Assembly (NCBI GenBank): GCA_015521945.1 | Contig: WANG01000007.1 | Span: 1-18,052 of the forward strand | Direction of reading: 5' to 3' | DNA from: Candidatus Hydrothermarchaeota archaeon | GTDB lineage: Archaea > Hydrothermarchaeota > Hydrothermarchaeia > Hydrothermarchaeales > BMS3B | DNA length: 18,052 nt | Shown here: positions 1 to 6,834 of the stretch, one piece after another | Layout of the letters: the number at the start of each line of letters is the position of its first letter | Position numbering within the stretch: the first letter of the stretch is position 1 | Position numbers and translations under genes: made by a program | The notes under the pieces: model-generated | What the model saw: the letters and a program-made list of their open reading frames with translations, nothing else | Databases searched by the model: none | What the model was told of the DNA's origin: nothing

Positions 1-837
1 AGCTACACCTTCTACCTCTGGGCAAACGACACCGCTGGCAACGTCAACGCCACTCCAGCGGTAACCTTCTCGGTGGCAGGGAAGAGCAGCACCGGCGGCG
101 GTGCAGGGGGAGGTGGTGGAGGTGCAGGAGGAGGTATCAGCGGAGGTGCCGAAAAGCAGGGAAATGAGGTGGTTATACCAGCGGTGCGTGCAGGAGAGGG
201 CTACAGGGTTTACTTCCGCACCCCCGAAGCTCCCGAAATCTCGGACATAGAGATATTCACCACTAAGGACCTCTTCAACACAAAGCTTAGGGTGCTCACC
301 TACCCCGAGAAGCCGGAGCACCTTGAGGCAGCACCTGGGAATACCTACCGCTACTTCAGGATAGAGTACACCGGGAAGAAGTACCTGGAGAAGCTCAGGA
401 TAACCTTCAGGGTGAACACCACCTGGCTTGAGGACAACCGCATAAACGCCTCATCGGTGGTGCTCTACCACCTCAGTGAGGGGTGGCAGCCCCTTGAGAC
501 AAGAAGGGTAAAGGAAGCCCTGGGGTACGTGTACTACACCGCCGAGGTGAAGGAGCTGAGCTGGTTTGCGGTTGCTGGCAGCAAGGTGAAGGAGGTGCGG
601 GTGGCGCTGCCCCTGGCTCCTCAGGAGGCTCAGGTGACTAAGCAAGCCGAGGCAGAGGCGCCGCCCACGCGGGAAGCGCCGGAGATGCCCGGGAGGGAGG
701 AAAGCGCAGATGCTGGAGCTCAGGAGGGTGAGGCGCAGGCACCTCCCCCGCAGGAGCAGCGTGGCGTGTGTGCCCCCCTTCTCCCCCTCCTGCTGGCGCT
801 CTTAGCGCCCATCCTCGGGCGCCTCCAAAAGAGATAA
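1..837 (+). CDS. PGF-pre-PGF domain surface protein, 3' part only
   Basis: The frame is open from base 1, so the N-terminus lies outside the window; 278 codons are visible. Residues 1-26 look like the end of an extracellular Ig-like beta-sandwich repeat (the run NDTAGNVNATPAVTFSV is typical). A glycine-rich linker follows at about 29-46, then at about 57-190 a PGF-pre-PGF domain, recognised by its VVIP start and the FRIEYTGK, ITFRV and SWFAV stretches. An acidic, proline-rich spacer leads to a C-terminal hydrophobic helix (about 257-274) and a basic tail, which fits a membrane anchor. No PGF sorting motif is seen. Sequons NDT, NAT, NTT and NAS suggest N-glycosylation, which fits the polyprenyl sugar-phosphate transferase at 14734-15729. 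The family is common on methanogen and Archaeoglobi surfaces; the exact role is unknown. The GTG at 73 is only an internal codon. Confidence 0.85.
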   Translation, partial: SYTFYLWANDTAGNVNATPAVTFSVAGKSSTGGGAGGGGGGAGGGISGGAEKQGNEVVIPAVRAGEGYRVYFRTPEAPEISDIEIFTTKDLFNTKLRVLTYPEKPEHLEAAPGNTYRYFRIEYTGKKYLEKLRITFRVNTTWLEDNRINASSVVLYHLSEGWQPLETRRVKEALGYVYYTAEVKELSWFAVAGSKVKEVRVALPLAPQEAQVTKQAEAEAPPTREAPEMPGREESADAGAQEGEAQAPPPQEQRGVCAPLLPLLLALLAPILGRLQKR

Positions 838-865
838 CTACCCCCCACGCGGATATCTATGCAGG

Positions 866-1642
866 ATGAACAGGCGCAGGTTCCTGAAGCTCGGGGCGGT
901 GGCAGCGGCTACGGCTGCGCTGGGGGGTGGAGCATCCATCACCGAAGCCATGAGCCTCCAGGTAACCCGCCAGCAGCTCCCCCTGGGGGTGCGCAGGAGG
1001 GCGGTTCAGATATCCGACACCCACTTCTCCACCTCCGTGTACAGCATAGAGGAGGCGGTGGAGCTCGTGAGGAGGGAGAGGCCCGAGTACGTGTTCCACA
1101 CGGGGGACGTGGTGAGCTTCAGGAGGGACATACCCAAAGCCAAGGAGATGCTGGGCGCCATCTCCGAGTTCGCCGAGGTTTACGTTGTACCCGGGAACCA
1201 CGACCACTGGCAGGGGCTCGGAGCAGAGGAGCTTCAGAAGGCGCTTGGGGATACCGCAGAGGTGCTGGGGAACACCTCGGTTTACCTGGACGGCTTCTGG
1301 CTTGCCGGGGTTGAGGACCCCTTCACCTACCACGCCAGGCTGGATAAGGCTCTTGAGGGGGTTGACTCTCAACCAGTGCTTCTCCTCGCCCACTCCCCCC
1401 AGATAATAGGCGAGGCTGCCGGCAGGGTAACCGCGGTGCTCGCCGGGCACACTCACGGCGGCCAGGTGCGCCTTCCACTGCTTGGAGCCCTGTGGCTGCC
1501 CCTCCCTAAGGAGTACCGCAGGTTTGACTACGGAAGCTTCACCGTCTCGGGCACGGTGATGTACGTTACCAGGGGAACGGGCACCGGGTGGCTTCCCGTA
1601 AGGCTGAACTGCCCCCCCGAGATAGTCAGCCTGAGGCTTTAA
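866..1642 (+). CDS. Tat-exported calcineurin-like metallophosphoesterase
   Basis: A 258-residue two-metal phosphoesterase. The five family blocks are all present: DTH at 51-53, GD at 80-81, GNHD at 110-113, H176 in AHSP, and GHTHGG at 194-199. The N-terminus has a twin-arginine motif (NRRRFLK, residues 2-8) followed by an Ala/Gly-rich hydrophobic stretch, so the folded enzyme is probably exported by Tat and acts at the outer face of the membrane. The layout resembles the YkuE/YaeI branch, whose members hydrolyse lipid-linked or nucleotide-sugar phosphoesters; the substrate here cannot be read from sequence. The ATG at 866 puts the RR motif at the very start; an ATG at 859 is in another frame. 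The gene ends in a TTAA shared with the stop of convergent ftsY. It follows the surface-protein gene by 28 bases and may be co-transcribed with it. Confidence 0.88.
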   Translation: MNRRRFLKLGAVAAATAALGGGASITEAMSLQVTRQQLPLGVRRRAVQISDTHFSTSVYSIEEAVELVRRERPEYVFHTGDVVSFRRDIPKAKEMLGAISEFAEVYVVPGNHDHWQGLGAEELQKALGDTAEVLGNTSVYLDGFWLAGVEDPFTYHARLDKALEGVDSQPVLLLAHSPQIIGEAAGRVTAVLAGHTHGGQVRLPLLGALWLPLPKEYRRFDYGSFTVSGTVMYVTRGTGTGWLPVRLNCPPEIVSLRL

Positions 1643-2535
1643 CCCACTATCTCCCTCACCAGCTTCCCGGGCTCAAACCTCACCAGGTCCCCGTACTCCT
1701 GCCCCGTGCCCAGGAAAAGCACGGGCTTGCGGATGGCGTGCACCACGCTTATAGCGGTCCCCCCCTTGGCATCCGCATCAGCCTTGGTCAGTATGACCCC
1801 ATCCACCTCAACCATGCTGTTGAACCTCTCCGCCTGCTCCACGGCGGCGTTGCCCGTGAGCGCATCCCCCACGAATATCACCATGTCAGGCTTCGCCACC
1901 CTGGCTATCTTCCTCATCTCCTCCAGCAGGTTCACGTTGGTCTCCATCCTCCCCGCGGTGTCTATAAGCACCACATCCTTCCCCCTGCTCCTCGCGTGGG
2001 CAATGGCATCGTACGCCACCGCCGCGGGGTCAGACATGCGCTCGTGCTTCACCACCCTGATCCCCAGGCGCTCCGCATGCCTCTCAAGCTGCTCCGATGC
2101 GGCTGCCCTGTAGGTGTCGGCTGCCGCAAAAACGCAGGAAAAGCCCCTTCTGCCCAGCATGTAGGCGAGCTTTGCCAGGGTGGTGGTCTTGCCGCTTCCG
2201 TTCACCCCCACGAACATGATAACGAAGGGCTTCTCCTCCTTCCTCCTTATCCTCTCCTCCAGCTCCTCGGCGGGTATGCTGAGCAGCTCCAGCAGGTAGC
2301 GCCTCAGGGTGTCCCTCACAACCTCCTCCACCTCCTTCCTCCCCACCCTCCTGCCCAGCAGCGCTTTTCTGAGCTCCTGGCATATCTCCTCAGCCACGCT
2401 CAGCGCCACATCGCTCTCCAGCAGGGACAGCTCAAACTCCTGCAGCACCTCATCCAGCCTGCGCTCATCCAGCTCCACCTCCCGGCGCAGCCTTCCAGCC
2501 AGCCGCTCAACCCTGTCCCTTAGCCCCCTGAACAT
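1639..2535 (-). CDS. ftsY: Signal recognition particle receptor FtsY
   Basis: SRP-GTPase receptor that docks SRP54-ribosome complexes at the cytoplasmic membrane during co-translational targeting. From the ATG at 2535 it has 298 residues: an N domain of charged helices (1-100), then the G domain with G1 GVNGSGKT (110-117), the SRP-GTPase insertion motif DTYRAAA (140-146), G3 DTAGR (192-196), G4 TKAD (250-253) and the closing GTGQ (276-279). The long acidic A domain of bacterial FtsY is absent, as is usual in archaea. The frame extends to a start at 2577, but the ATG at 2535 has an AGGAG seven bases upstream and gives the standard N-domain start. It overlaps the 3' end of prefoldin alpha by 29 bases and is the last gene of the long minus-strand string, matching the conserved archaeal order LX-pfdA-ftsY. 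Confidence 0.96.
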   Translation of the reverse strand: MFRGLRDRVERLAGRLRREVELDERRLDEVLQEFELSLLESDVALSVAEEICQELRKALLGRRVGRKEVEEVVRDTLRRYLLELLSIPAEELEERIRRKEEKPFVIMFVGVNGSGKTTTLAKLAYMLGRRGFSCVFAAADTYRAAASEQLERHAERLGIRVVKHERMSDPAAVAYDAIAHARSRGKDVVLIDTAGRMETNVNLLEEMRKIARVAKPDMVIFVGDALTGNAAVEQAERFNSMVEVDGVILTKADADAKGGTAISVVHAIRKPVLFLGTGQEYGDLVRFEPGKLVREIVG

Positions 2536-2974
2536 CCCGCATCTCCTGCTGCTGCGCCCTCTGCATAGCCACCGCAATCTGCTCCACTAAGGGAGCCACG
2601 GCCTCCATGCCCTTGAGCACCTCATTCAGCTTGGAGGTGTGCTCCTCCCTCACCTTCTCCAGCTCCTCAATCCTGGAGTTCAGGTCCCTCTTCGCCTCCT
2701 CTAAGCTCTTCCTGACCGCCACATCAGCCCCCACGGAGAGCACCACCGACTCCACCCTGCCCAGCTCGGCGTTCACGAAGGCACCCGAGCCGAGGGGCAC
2801 GAGCGCCTCCACCTTATCCCCCGAGCCGATAGCCTCCAAGCACTCCAAGGTCTGCCTGAACTCGGCGATGTGGGTGAGTATCAGCTCAATGTTCTGCTTC
2901 AGCGCCTCCGCCTGGGAGCGCAGCGCCTGGTACTGGGCGAGCACCTGCTCGGGGTTAACCTTCACCTCCGTCAT
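2507..2974 (-). CDS. pfdA: Prefoldin subunit alpha
   Basis: Alpha subunit of the hexameric prefoldin (GimC) chaperone, which holds unfolded proteins between coiled-coil tentacles and passes them to the thermosome. The 155 residues show the family pattern: an N-terminal coiled coil (about 8-50, rich in Leu, Gln and Glu), a central beta-hairpin region (about 55-90, with VEALVPLGSGAFVNAEL and VLSVGADVAV), and a C-terminal coiled coil (about 93-145), ending in a Gln-rich tail. The ATG overlaps the stop of ribosomal LX in an ATGA, and the 3' end overlaps ftsY by 29 bases, so translation is probably coupled on both sides. The LX-pfdA-ftsY order is a known conserved archaeal arrangement. Confidence 0.95.
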   Translation of the reverse strand: MTEVKVNPEQVLAQYQALRSQAEALKQNIELILTHIAEFRQTLECLEAIGSGDKVEALVPLGSGAFVNAELGRVESVVLSVGADVAVRKSLEEAKRDLNSRIEELEKVREEHTSKLNEVLKGMEAVAPLVEQIAVAMQRAQQQEMRDVQGAKGQG

Positions 2975-3159
2975 TCCTCCACCTCTTCCACCCTGTCAAT
3001 CCTTATGTTCCTCCTCTTCACCCTGTTGCGGCTTCCGAACTCGGAGAGCACCCTCTCAATAACATCCTGCTCCCTCACCCCCCTCCGCACAACCGAAAAC
3101 CTCTGCATCCTGTCCCCGCACAGGAAGCTGCCCTCAACCCTGAAGCTCTTCACCCTCAT
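2971..3159 (-). CDS. rplX: Ribosomal protein LX (L18Ae / L20a)
   Basis: A 62-residue archaeal large-subunit protein of the L18Ae/LX family. It begins MRVKSFRVEGSF and carries the FSVVRRGVREQDVIERVLSEFGSRNRVKR core followed by an acidic beta strand, the usual length and layout for archaeal LX. I chose the ATG at 3159: a GAGGTGG lies five bases upstream, and the longer in-frame start at 3189 would run into aif6 and add residues the family lacks. Its stop overlaps the prefoldin alpha start (ATGA). The gene follows aif6 by 10 bases. Confidence 0.93.
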   Translation of the reverse strand: MRVKSFRVEGSFLCGDRMQRFSVVRRGVREQDVIERVLSEFGSRNRVKRRNIRIDRVEEVEE

Positions 3160-3169
3160 GCAAACCACC

Positions 3170-3835
3170 TCACTGAAGCTCAAAAACATCCTGGATACGC
3201 ATCATCTCCACACCCGTGGTCTCGTTTCCCACCACGGCACCCCTTGAGTTCACCAGAATGCCGGTTCTCACGAACCCCACCCCCATGTTCACCGTGCCCA
3301 CCTCAGCTCTAACACCAAGCACCCTCTCCACCAGCCTCAGCTCCCCCTCACCGAGAGCGGGGTGCAGCAGCACGCCCTTGGCGTTGGCCGCCCCTATGCT
3401 CCCCACCGTTCTGTACCCACCAAGGCTGGTGACAGCCTCAACCCTGCACCCCATCACCCGCTCCACCGCCTCCCGAGTCTCCTCACCCAGCTCGGAGCTT
3501 ACAACCGCCCCCCTGTCCGAGGCTAAAATCAGGTTGCCCAGGGCGTTGTGCCTCTCCTCCACAACCTCAGCCTCCACCCCCGCCTCTCTAAGCGCCCTGA
3601 GCTCCCTCTCCTTCACCTGGGAGCACACCAAGGCACCGTGGTTGTTCATCGCCAGGAACACCCCCACAAGGGAGGTGCCGCAGATGCTGGTTCTCACCAC
3701 CTCAACCTCCAGGGCTTCCCTCAGGGTGCTCACGAACTCCTCAGGCGCCTGCGAAGGCACCACAGCAACGCTGTCATTAACCGCTGCGAGGGTGCCTATG
3801 CTTGAGTTGCTGTTGAAGTCGGCGCGGAGGAGCAT
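3170..3835 (-). CDS. eif6: Translation initiation factor aIF6 (ribosome anti-association factor)
   Basis: A 221-residue archaeal homologue of eIF6, which binds the large ribosomal subunit and stops premature joining with the small subunit. Five degenerate repeats of about 45 residues, the pentein fold, can be seen: each has a strand pair ending in N/DxxxxxxP/V-like turns (for example GTLAAVNDSVAVVP, GVFLAMNNHGALV, GNLILASDRGAVVS, GSIGAANAKGVLLHP and TGILVNSRGAVVGNET). The length is normal for archaea and there is no eukaryotic C-terminal extension. It sits between L31e (five-base gap) and LX (10-base gap), the conserved L39e-L31e-aIF6-LX order of archaeal genomes. Confidence 0.96.
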   Translation of the reverse strand: MLLRADFNSNSSIGTLAAVNDSVAVVPSQAPEEFVSTLREALEVEVVRTSICGTSLVGVFLAMNNHGALVCSQVKERELRALREAGVEAEVVEERHNALGNLILASDRGAVVSSELGEETREAVERVMGCRVEAVTSLGGYRTVGSIGAANAKGVLLHPALGEGELRLVERVLGVRAEVGTVNMGVGFVRTGILVNSRGAVVGNETTGVEMMRIQDVFELQ

Positions 3836-3840
3836 GGCAA

Positions 3841-4098
3841 CTACTCCGCCAGGCTCACCACCACGGTATCGCTCCTCTCATCCTCCTTCTCAGCCCTCAC
3901 CCTGAGCCTTGCGGGCGGGTTCTGAATTCCCCGCATCCACAGCGCCTCGTTGACCTCCTCCTGAATAACCACCCTCTCAGCCTTCATGTGCCGCTGGATG
4001 AACCTCCTCAGGTACCGCACCGCCTTCGCAGCCCTCTTCGTTCTGGGTGTGCTCTTAATCCTGTGGAACCTGAGCGTGTAAACCCTCTCAACAGCCAT
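3841..4098 (-). CDS. rpl31e: Ribosomal protein L31e
   Basis: An 85-residue large-subunit protein near the polypeptide exit tunnel. The family features are clear: VERVYTLRF at the N-terminus, the basic KSTPRTKRAAKAVRYLRRFIQRHMK helix region, and the EVNEALWMRGIQNPPARLRVRAE segment. The ATG start comes four bases after the stop of L39e and the TAG stop five bases before aif6, so it is part of the same transcription unit. Confidence 0.96.
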   Translation of the reverse strand: MAVERVYTLRFHRIKSTPRTKRAAKAVRYLRRFIQRHMKAERVVIQEEVNEALWMRGIQNPPARLRVRAEKEDERSDTVVVSLAE

Positions 4099-4102
4099 CG
4101 CC

Positions 4103-4255
4103 CTACACCTTCAGCTTTCTTCTCCTCCAGTACCTGCGCTTGGGGTGAGTTCTCACCCTTCCCCCCGTCTTTGCAATCGCCCACACGGGCACAGGTCTGT
4201 TCTGCCTCTCAGCCTTGCTCATCCTTATCTTCCTGGCGAGCGTGACCCTGCTCAA
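4103..4255 (-). CDS. rpl39e: Ribosomal protein L39e (TTG start)
   Basis: Fifty residues read from the TTG at 4255 to the TAG at 4103. The translation matches L39e end to end: MSRVTLARKIRMSKAERQNR, then PVPVWAIAKTGGRVRTHPKR, then RYWRRRKLKV. L39e is a small, very basic protein lining the exit tunnel of the large subunit. The start must be TTG: family members are 50-51 residues and begin with this stretch, while the next ATG (codon 12) would remove a conserved part. The gene lies two bases after the stop of the PDCD5-like gene and two before L31e sequence, so re-initiation or coupling from upstream is likely. Because it is short and lacks ATG or GTG at the true start, automatic callers could miss it. 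Confidence 0.94.
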   Translation of the reverse strand: MSRVTLARKIRMSKAERQNRPVPVWAIAKTGGRVRTHPKRRYWRRRKLKV

Positions 4256-4257
4256 AG

Positions 4258-4581
4258 CTACACCCTCCTGATCTTTATATCCCTCTTCTTAGGCGTAACC
4301 CTCCTCAGAATATCCTTTAGCTGCTGGTCCGTCAGCGGCTTCTTTATCTGCCCCCTCTGGGCGAGCTGAATCAGCAGCGCCTCAACCTGGGCGCCGAACT
4401 CCGGGCGCGCCATCTTTATGTTCGCCAGCCTGGTTCTCGCCTCGGGCGTCAGGATGCTCCTCATCAGCACCCTCTTCTGCTCCTCAATCTGCCTAAGCTG
4501 CTCCTGCCTGAGCGCCTCCTCCTGAAGCTGCCGCTGCAGCTCCAGCAGCTTCCTCCTCTTTATCTCCTCGGCATCCTCCAC
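4258..4581 (-). CDS. PDCD5-family DNA-binding protein
   Basis: A 107-residue archaeal homologue of human PDCD5/TFAR19, often annotated as a double-stranded DNA-binding protein. It shows a charged, Gln-rich N-terminal helix (EIKRRKLLELQRQLQEEALR), the helical-bundle core with LTPEARTRLANIKMARPEFGAQVEALLIQLAQRGQI, and the basic tail KPLTDQQLKDILRRVTPKKRDIKI. The start is a GTG six bases after the S19e stop. It lies between S19e and L39e, its usual position in euryarchaea. The cellular role is not settled; the family fold and DNA or nucleosome-like binding have been proposed. Confidence 0.93.
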   Translation of the reverse strand: MEDAEEIKRRKLLELQRQLQEEALRQEQLRQIEEQKRVLMRSILTPEARTRLANIKMARPEFGAQVEALLIQLAQRGQIKKPLTDQQLKDILRRVTPKKRDIKIRRV

Positions 4582-4587
4582 CTTGGC

Positions 4588-5028
4588 TCACCTGTACCTC
4601 TGGAGTTCGGGCATCTTCCGCATAATCCTTGCGGCGATGCTGTCAAGCAGGCTCCTCCCCTTCGGGGTAAGCCTCCTTCCACCCTCACCCTTCTCCACGA
4701 GCCCCGCGCTCTCAAGCTGCTGCAGGATGTTCCTTATCACCGCCCCGCTGCCCCCGCGAATCGCATCGGGAGCCGAGCCGCAGTTCTTCCTTCCTCCGTA
4801 CCAGCGCCTCAGGGTCTGCACCCCCACGGGACCGTGCACGTAGAGCTTCCTGAGCAGCGAGGCTGCCCGTATGTACCACCAGTCCTTCTGCACCGGGGCG
4901 CGCTCCCTGTTGGCTCCCGTCTTCACGAAGGCAGCCCAGCGCGGTGGCTTTACCTCCTGCACCTTCTTCAGCTCTGCGGTGAGCTCACGTATAAGCTCGG
5001 CAGGGGGAACATCATAAACCGTCGGCAT
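4588..5028 (-). CDS. rps19e: Ribosomal protein S19e
   Basis: A 146-residue small-subunit protein. Recognisable family parts are TVYDVPPAELI at the start, PPRWAAFVKTGANRERAPVQKDWWYIRAASLLRKLY, GPVGVQTLRRWYGG, and the winged-helix C-terminal part NILQQLESAGLVEK followed by RRLTPKGRSLLD. I chose the ATG at 5028 over the in-frame TTG two codons earlier because an AGGAGGT sits five bases upstream of it, the strongest Shine-Dalgarno site in this gene string. The gap of 23 bases after rnp4 is one of the longest inside the cluster, so this site lets the ribosomal part be translated independently. Confidence 0.96.
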   Translation of the reverse strand: MPTVYDVPPAELIRELTAELKKVQEVKPPRWAAFVKTGANRERAPVQKDWWYIRAASLLRKLYVHGPVGVQTLRRWYGGRKNCGSAPDAIRGGSGAVIRNILQQLESAGLVEKGEGGRRLTPKGRSLLDSIAARIMRKMPELQRYR

Positions 5029-5051
5029 GCACAACCTCCTTGTATACCTCT

Positions 5052-5396
5052 TTACGACTTAGTGTGTAGCGTCTGCAATCTCTTTTGCAATTTCTCCCTG
5101 ACGTAGGGCACCCTCCTCACGTGCCCGCACTCCAGGCAGGTGTACACGACCCTGAGCTTCCTGCACCTCACCCTGAGGTTCACCCCCGGCACCAGAAAGC
5201 TGCCGCACCTCCTGCAGAACCACCTCTTCCACCTCTTGGGAAACCGCAGGTTGTACCTCATGGCTATCCTCCGGGCGAGCTCCACGTACCTCTTCGCAAG
5301 CCCCCTATCTTCTCTGAAGACCTGAGAGGCGAGGCTCATGAGCACCTCCACCCTCTCCCTGGCTATCCTGCGCTCAAGGGTGCGGTTCCTCCTCAT
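5052..5396 (-). CDS. rnp4: RNase P protein component 4 (Rpr2/Rpp21 family)
   Basis: A 114-residue protein subunit of archaeal RNase P, which matures the 5' ends of tRNAs. The N-terminal half is two basic helices (about 5-50, ERRIARERVEVLMSLA and LAKRYVELARRIAMRYNL) that pair with Rpp29. The C-terminal half is a zinc ribbon with Cys61, Cys64, Cys87 and Cys90 (CRRCG and CLECG), and Arg-rich strands for RNA contact. I prefer the ATG at 5396, which has GGAGGG five bases upstream; a GTG at 5402 that overlaps the protease stop would add two residues. It lies just downstream of the M50 protease gene and upstream of S19e. Confidence 0.95.
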   Translation of the reverse strand: MRRNRTLERRIARERVEVLMSLASQVFREDRGLAKRYVELARRIAMRYNLRFPKRWKRWFCRRCGSFLVPGVNLRVRCRKLRVVYTCLECGHVRRVPYVREKLQKRLQTLHTKS

Positions 5397-5398
5397 GC

Positions 5399-6433
5399 TC
5401 ACCCTCCGGAGACCACAAAAGGCACCGGCATGAAGCTGAGCACCATAACCACAGCCGCAACACCGGCGAGCACCTTCGCCCTCCTGCTCAGCGGGGACAC
5501 GTCATCAAGAGGTCCCGGGTGCCTCAGCCTCGTGAGGACGTACGCCACCACCGCCCACACCAGCCACCCCGGCCAGAGCACCGCCGAGCCCAGGAGGAGC
5601 GCGAACACCCCCCTGTACACCATCCTGTGGCGCCTTGGTGCTAAGGCTCTGATGATGTGCCCCCCGTCCAGCTGCCCCAAGGGTATGAGGTTTATGGAGG
5701 TCACGAAGAGCCCTATCCACCCCGCCATAGCCAGGGGATGAGGCGCCACTCCACCACCCTGGTGGGGCAGCACGAGGGATGCGAGCAGCTGCATGGCGAG
5801 GGGCATGGAGAAGGCTATCCCCTCCTCCGCCTCCGGGAGCTCCAAGGGCTGGGAGTGGCTCAGCCCGTAGGCGGCAACCGGAAGGGCGAGCAGGAACCCT
5901 GTCAGAGGTCCAGCTATTCCCAGCGCCACCAAGGAGCTCCTATCCGGCACTGGGGAGCGCATGGTTATAACCGCCCCCATGGTGCCGAAGGGGAATATGT
6001 TGGGGGGCACGGGTATGAACATCGGCAGGCTGGCGTTCATCCTCCTCGCCCTCGCGACGGCGTAGTGCCCCAGCTCGTGCCCCCCCAGGATGCTCAGCAG
6101 CGCCCCCGCGAACACGAGGCTGAGCACCAGGTCTCCCTCGGCCCACCACAGGTACCCGGCAATGGTAACGCTCCCCATGGTGAGCACCAGCAGAGCCAAG
6201 TTCACCCAGGGGCTCGTGCTGGTGTGCTCCCGCTTCGGTATGAAGGTTATGACGTACTTCCCCTCCTTGGTCTTCCTGTACACCGGGTAGTAGGGGGTGC
6301 CCTCAAAGGCTCGGAGCACAGCTCTGAAGCTGTCGGCGTGGGAGTATATGGGGGTGACCTCAAAAACCGGCACCTCCTCCCCCCTCACGCCGTGTATCAC
6401 AAACCCCCTGGACACCAGCTCCTCAAACCTCAC
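5399..6433 (-). CDS. M50-family (site-2-protease-like) membrane metalloprotease
   Basis: A 344-residue multi-span protein with the zinc-protease motif HELGH at 119-123 (His119, Glu120, His123) and the second metal site NLIPLGQLDGGH at 248-259, whose Asp is the third zinc ligand in this family. About six hydrophobic spans are seen: around 76-96, 103-118, 166-190, 209-223, 235-252, and two near the C-terminus (275-297, 315-336). The N-terminal 70 residues form a soluble domain with a conserved-looking VFEVTPIYSHADSFRAVL strand-helix unit. M50 proteases cut within membranes; no target is evident. The start is a GTG at 6433 overlapping the stop of the phosphomevalonate dehydratase gene (GTGA), and its own stop overlaps the alternative rnp4 start, so it is embedded in a translationally coupled chain. 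Confidence 0.93.
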   Translation of the reverse strand: MRFEELVSRGFVIHGVRGEEVPVFEVTPIYSHADSFRAVLRAFEGTPYYPVYRKTKEGKYVITFIPKREHTSTSPWVNLALLVLTMGSVTIAGYLWWAEGDLVLSLVFAGALLSILGGHELGHYAVARARRMNASLPMFIPVPPNIFPFGTMGAVITMRSPVPDRSSLVALGIAGPLTGFLLALPVAAYGLSHSQPLELPEAEEGIAFSMPLAMQLLASLVLPHQGGGVAPHPLAMAGWIGLFVTSINLIPLGQLDGGHIIRALAPRRHRMVYRGVFALLLGSAVLWPGWLVWAVVAYVLTRLRHPGPLDDVSPLSRRAKVLAGVAAVVMVLSFMPVPFVVSGG

Positions 6434-6834
6434 TCCAGCACCTCCAGATACCCGAGCTCTGGCTCAAGCACCCCCCTGCGCCCCATGCTAACCAGCAGCT
6501 CTTCTAAGACCCTGCGGGAGCACACCGCCAGGGGGAGCTCAGATATAACCGCCCCGCTCACCAGCAGCTCATCCGCCTCGGTGCACACTATACCAGCGGG
6601 TGCGGTGCCCCTCTTCCTCATGGCGTAGAGCACGTAGCACCCCACCGTTGAGCCCTTTGAGCGGGGAAGCACCAGCAGCTTCCCGGAGATATCCACCCCC
6701 TCCAAGGGATGGGAGCGCTCCCTCACCCTGCCGCTCTCCGGGTCAACCCCGCCCAGGAAGGATACGGGCTCCGGGCTGACCACCAGCCTCCCCTCCGCTC
6801 TTCCCCCGTAAACCCCCCTCACCTCAAACCTCAC
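6430..6834 (-). CDS. Phosphomevalonate dehydratase small subunit (AcnX-type swivel domain, DUF126)
   Basis: A 134-residue protein of the aconitase X small-subunit family. In archaea this swivel domain pairs with a large Fe-S subunit to dehydrate (R)-5-phosphomevalonate to trans-anhydromevalonate phosphate, a step of the archaeal mevalonate route to isoprenoid lipids. Family marks: RGVYGGRAEG at the start, SPEPVSFLGGVDPESG (20-35), ISGKLLVLPRSKGSTVGCYVLY (49-70, including the conserved PRSxGS serine loop), and GTAPAGIVC followed by SGAVISELPLA. I chose the GTG at 6834, which overlaps the stop of the radical SAM gene and fits the family N-terminus; longer readings enter a low-complexity frame. 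The large subunit is not in this window. Confidence 0.9.
   Translation of the reverse strand: MRFEVRGVYGGRAEGRLVVSPEPVSFLGGVDPESGRVRERSHPLEGVDISGKLLVLPRSKGSTVGCYVLYAMRKRGTAPAGIVCTEADELLVSGAVISELPLAVCSRRVLEELLVSMGRRGVLEPELGYLEVLE

Noticed and set aside
97..150. GGN-rich repeat as a separate DNA repeat
   Set aside because: It is in frame and encodes a Gly-rich linker between two domains of the surface protein.
1588..2523. Plus-strand open frame of about 310 codons opposite ftsY
   Set aside because: Antisense to an unmistakable SRP GTPase; composition is typical of a GC-skew shadow.
2536..2577. N-terminal extension of FtsY to a start at 2577
   Set aside because: It adds 14 residues unlike the family and ignores the well-placed AGGAG before the ATG at 2535.
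5657..6628. Long plus-strand open frame (about 320 codons) opposite the M50 protease and the dehydratase subunit
   Set aside because: Its translation is His/Pro/Gly-rich with no family features, and the opposite strand has clear motifs (HELGH, PRSKGS). GC-rich codon bias creates such antisense frames.
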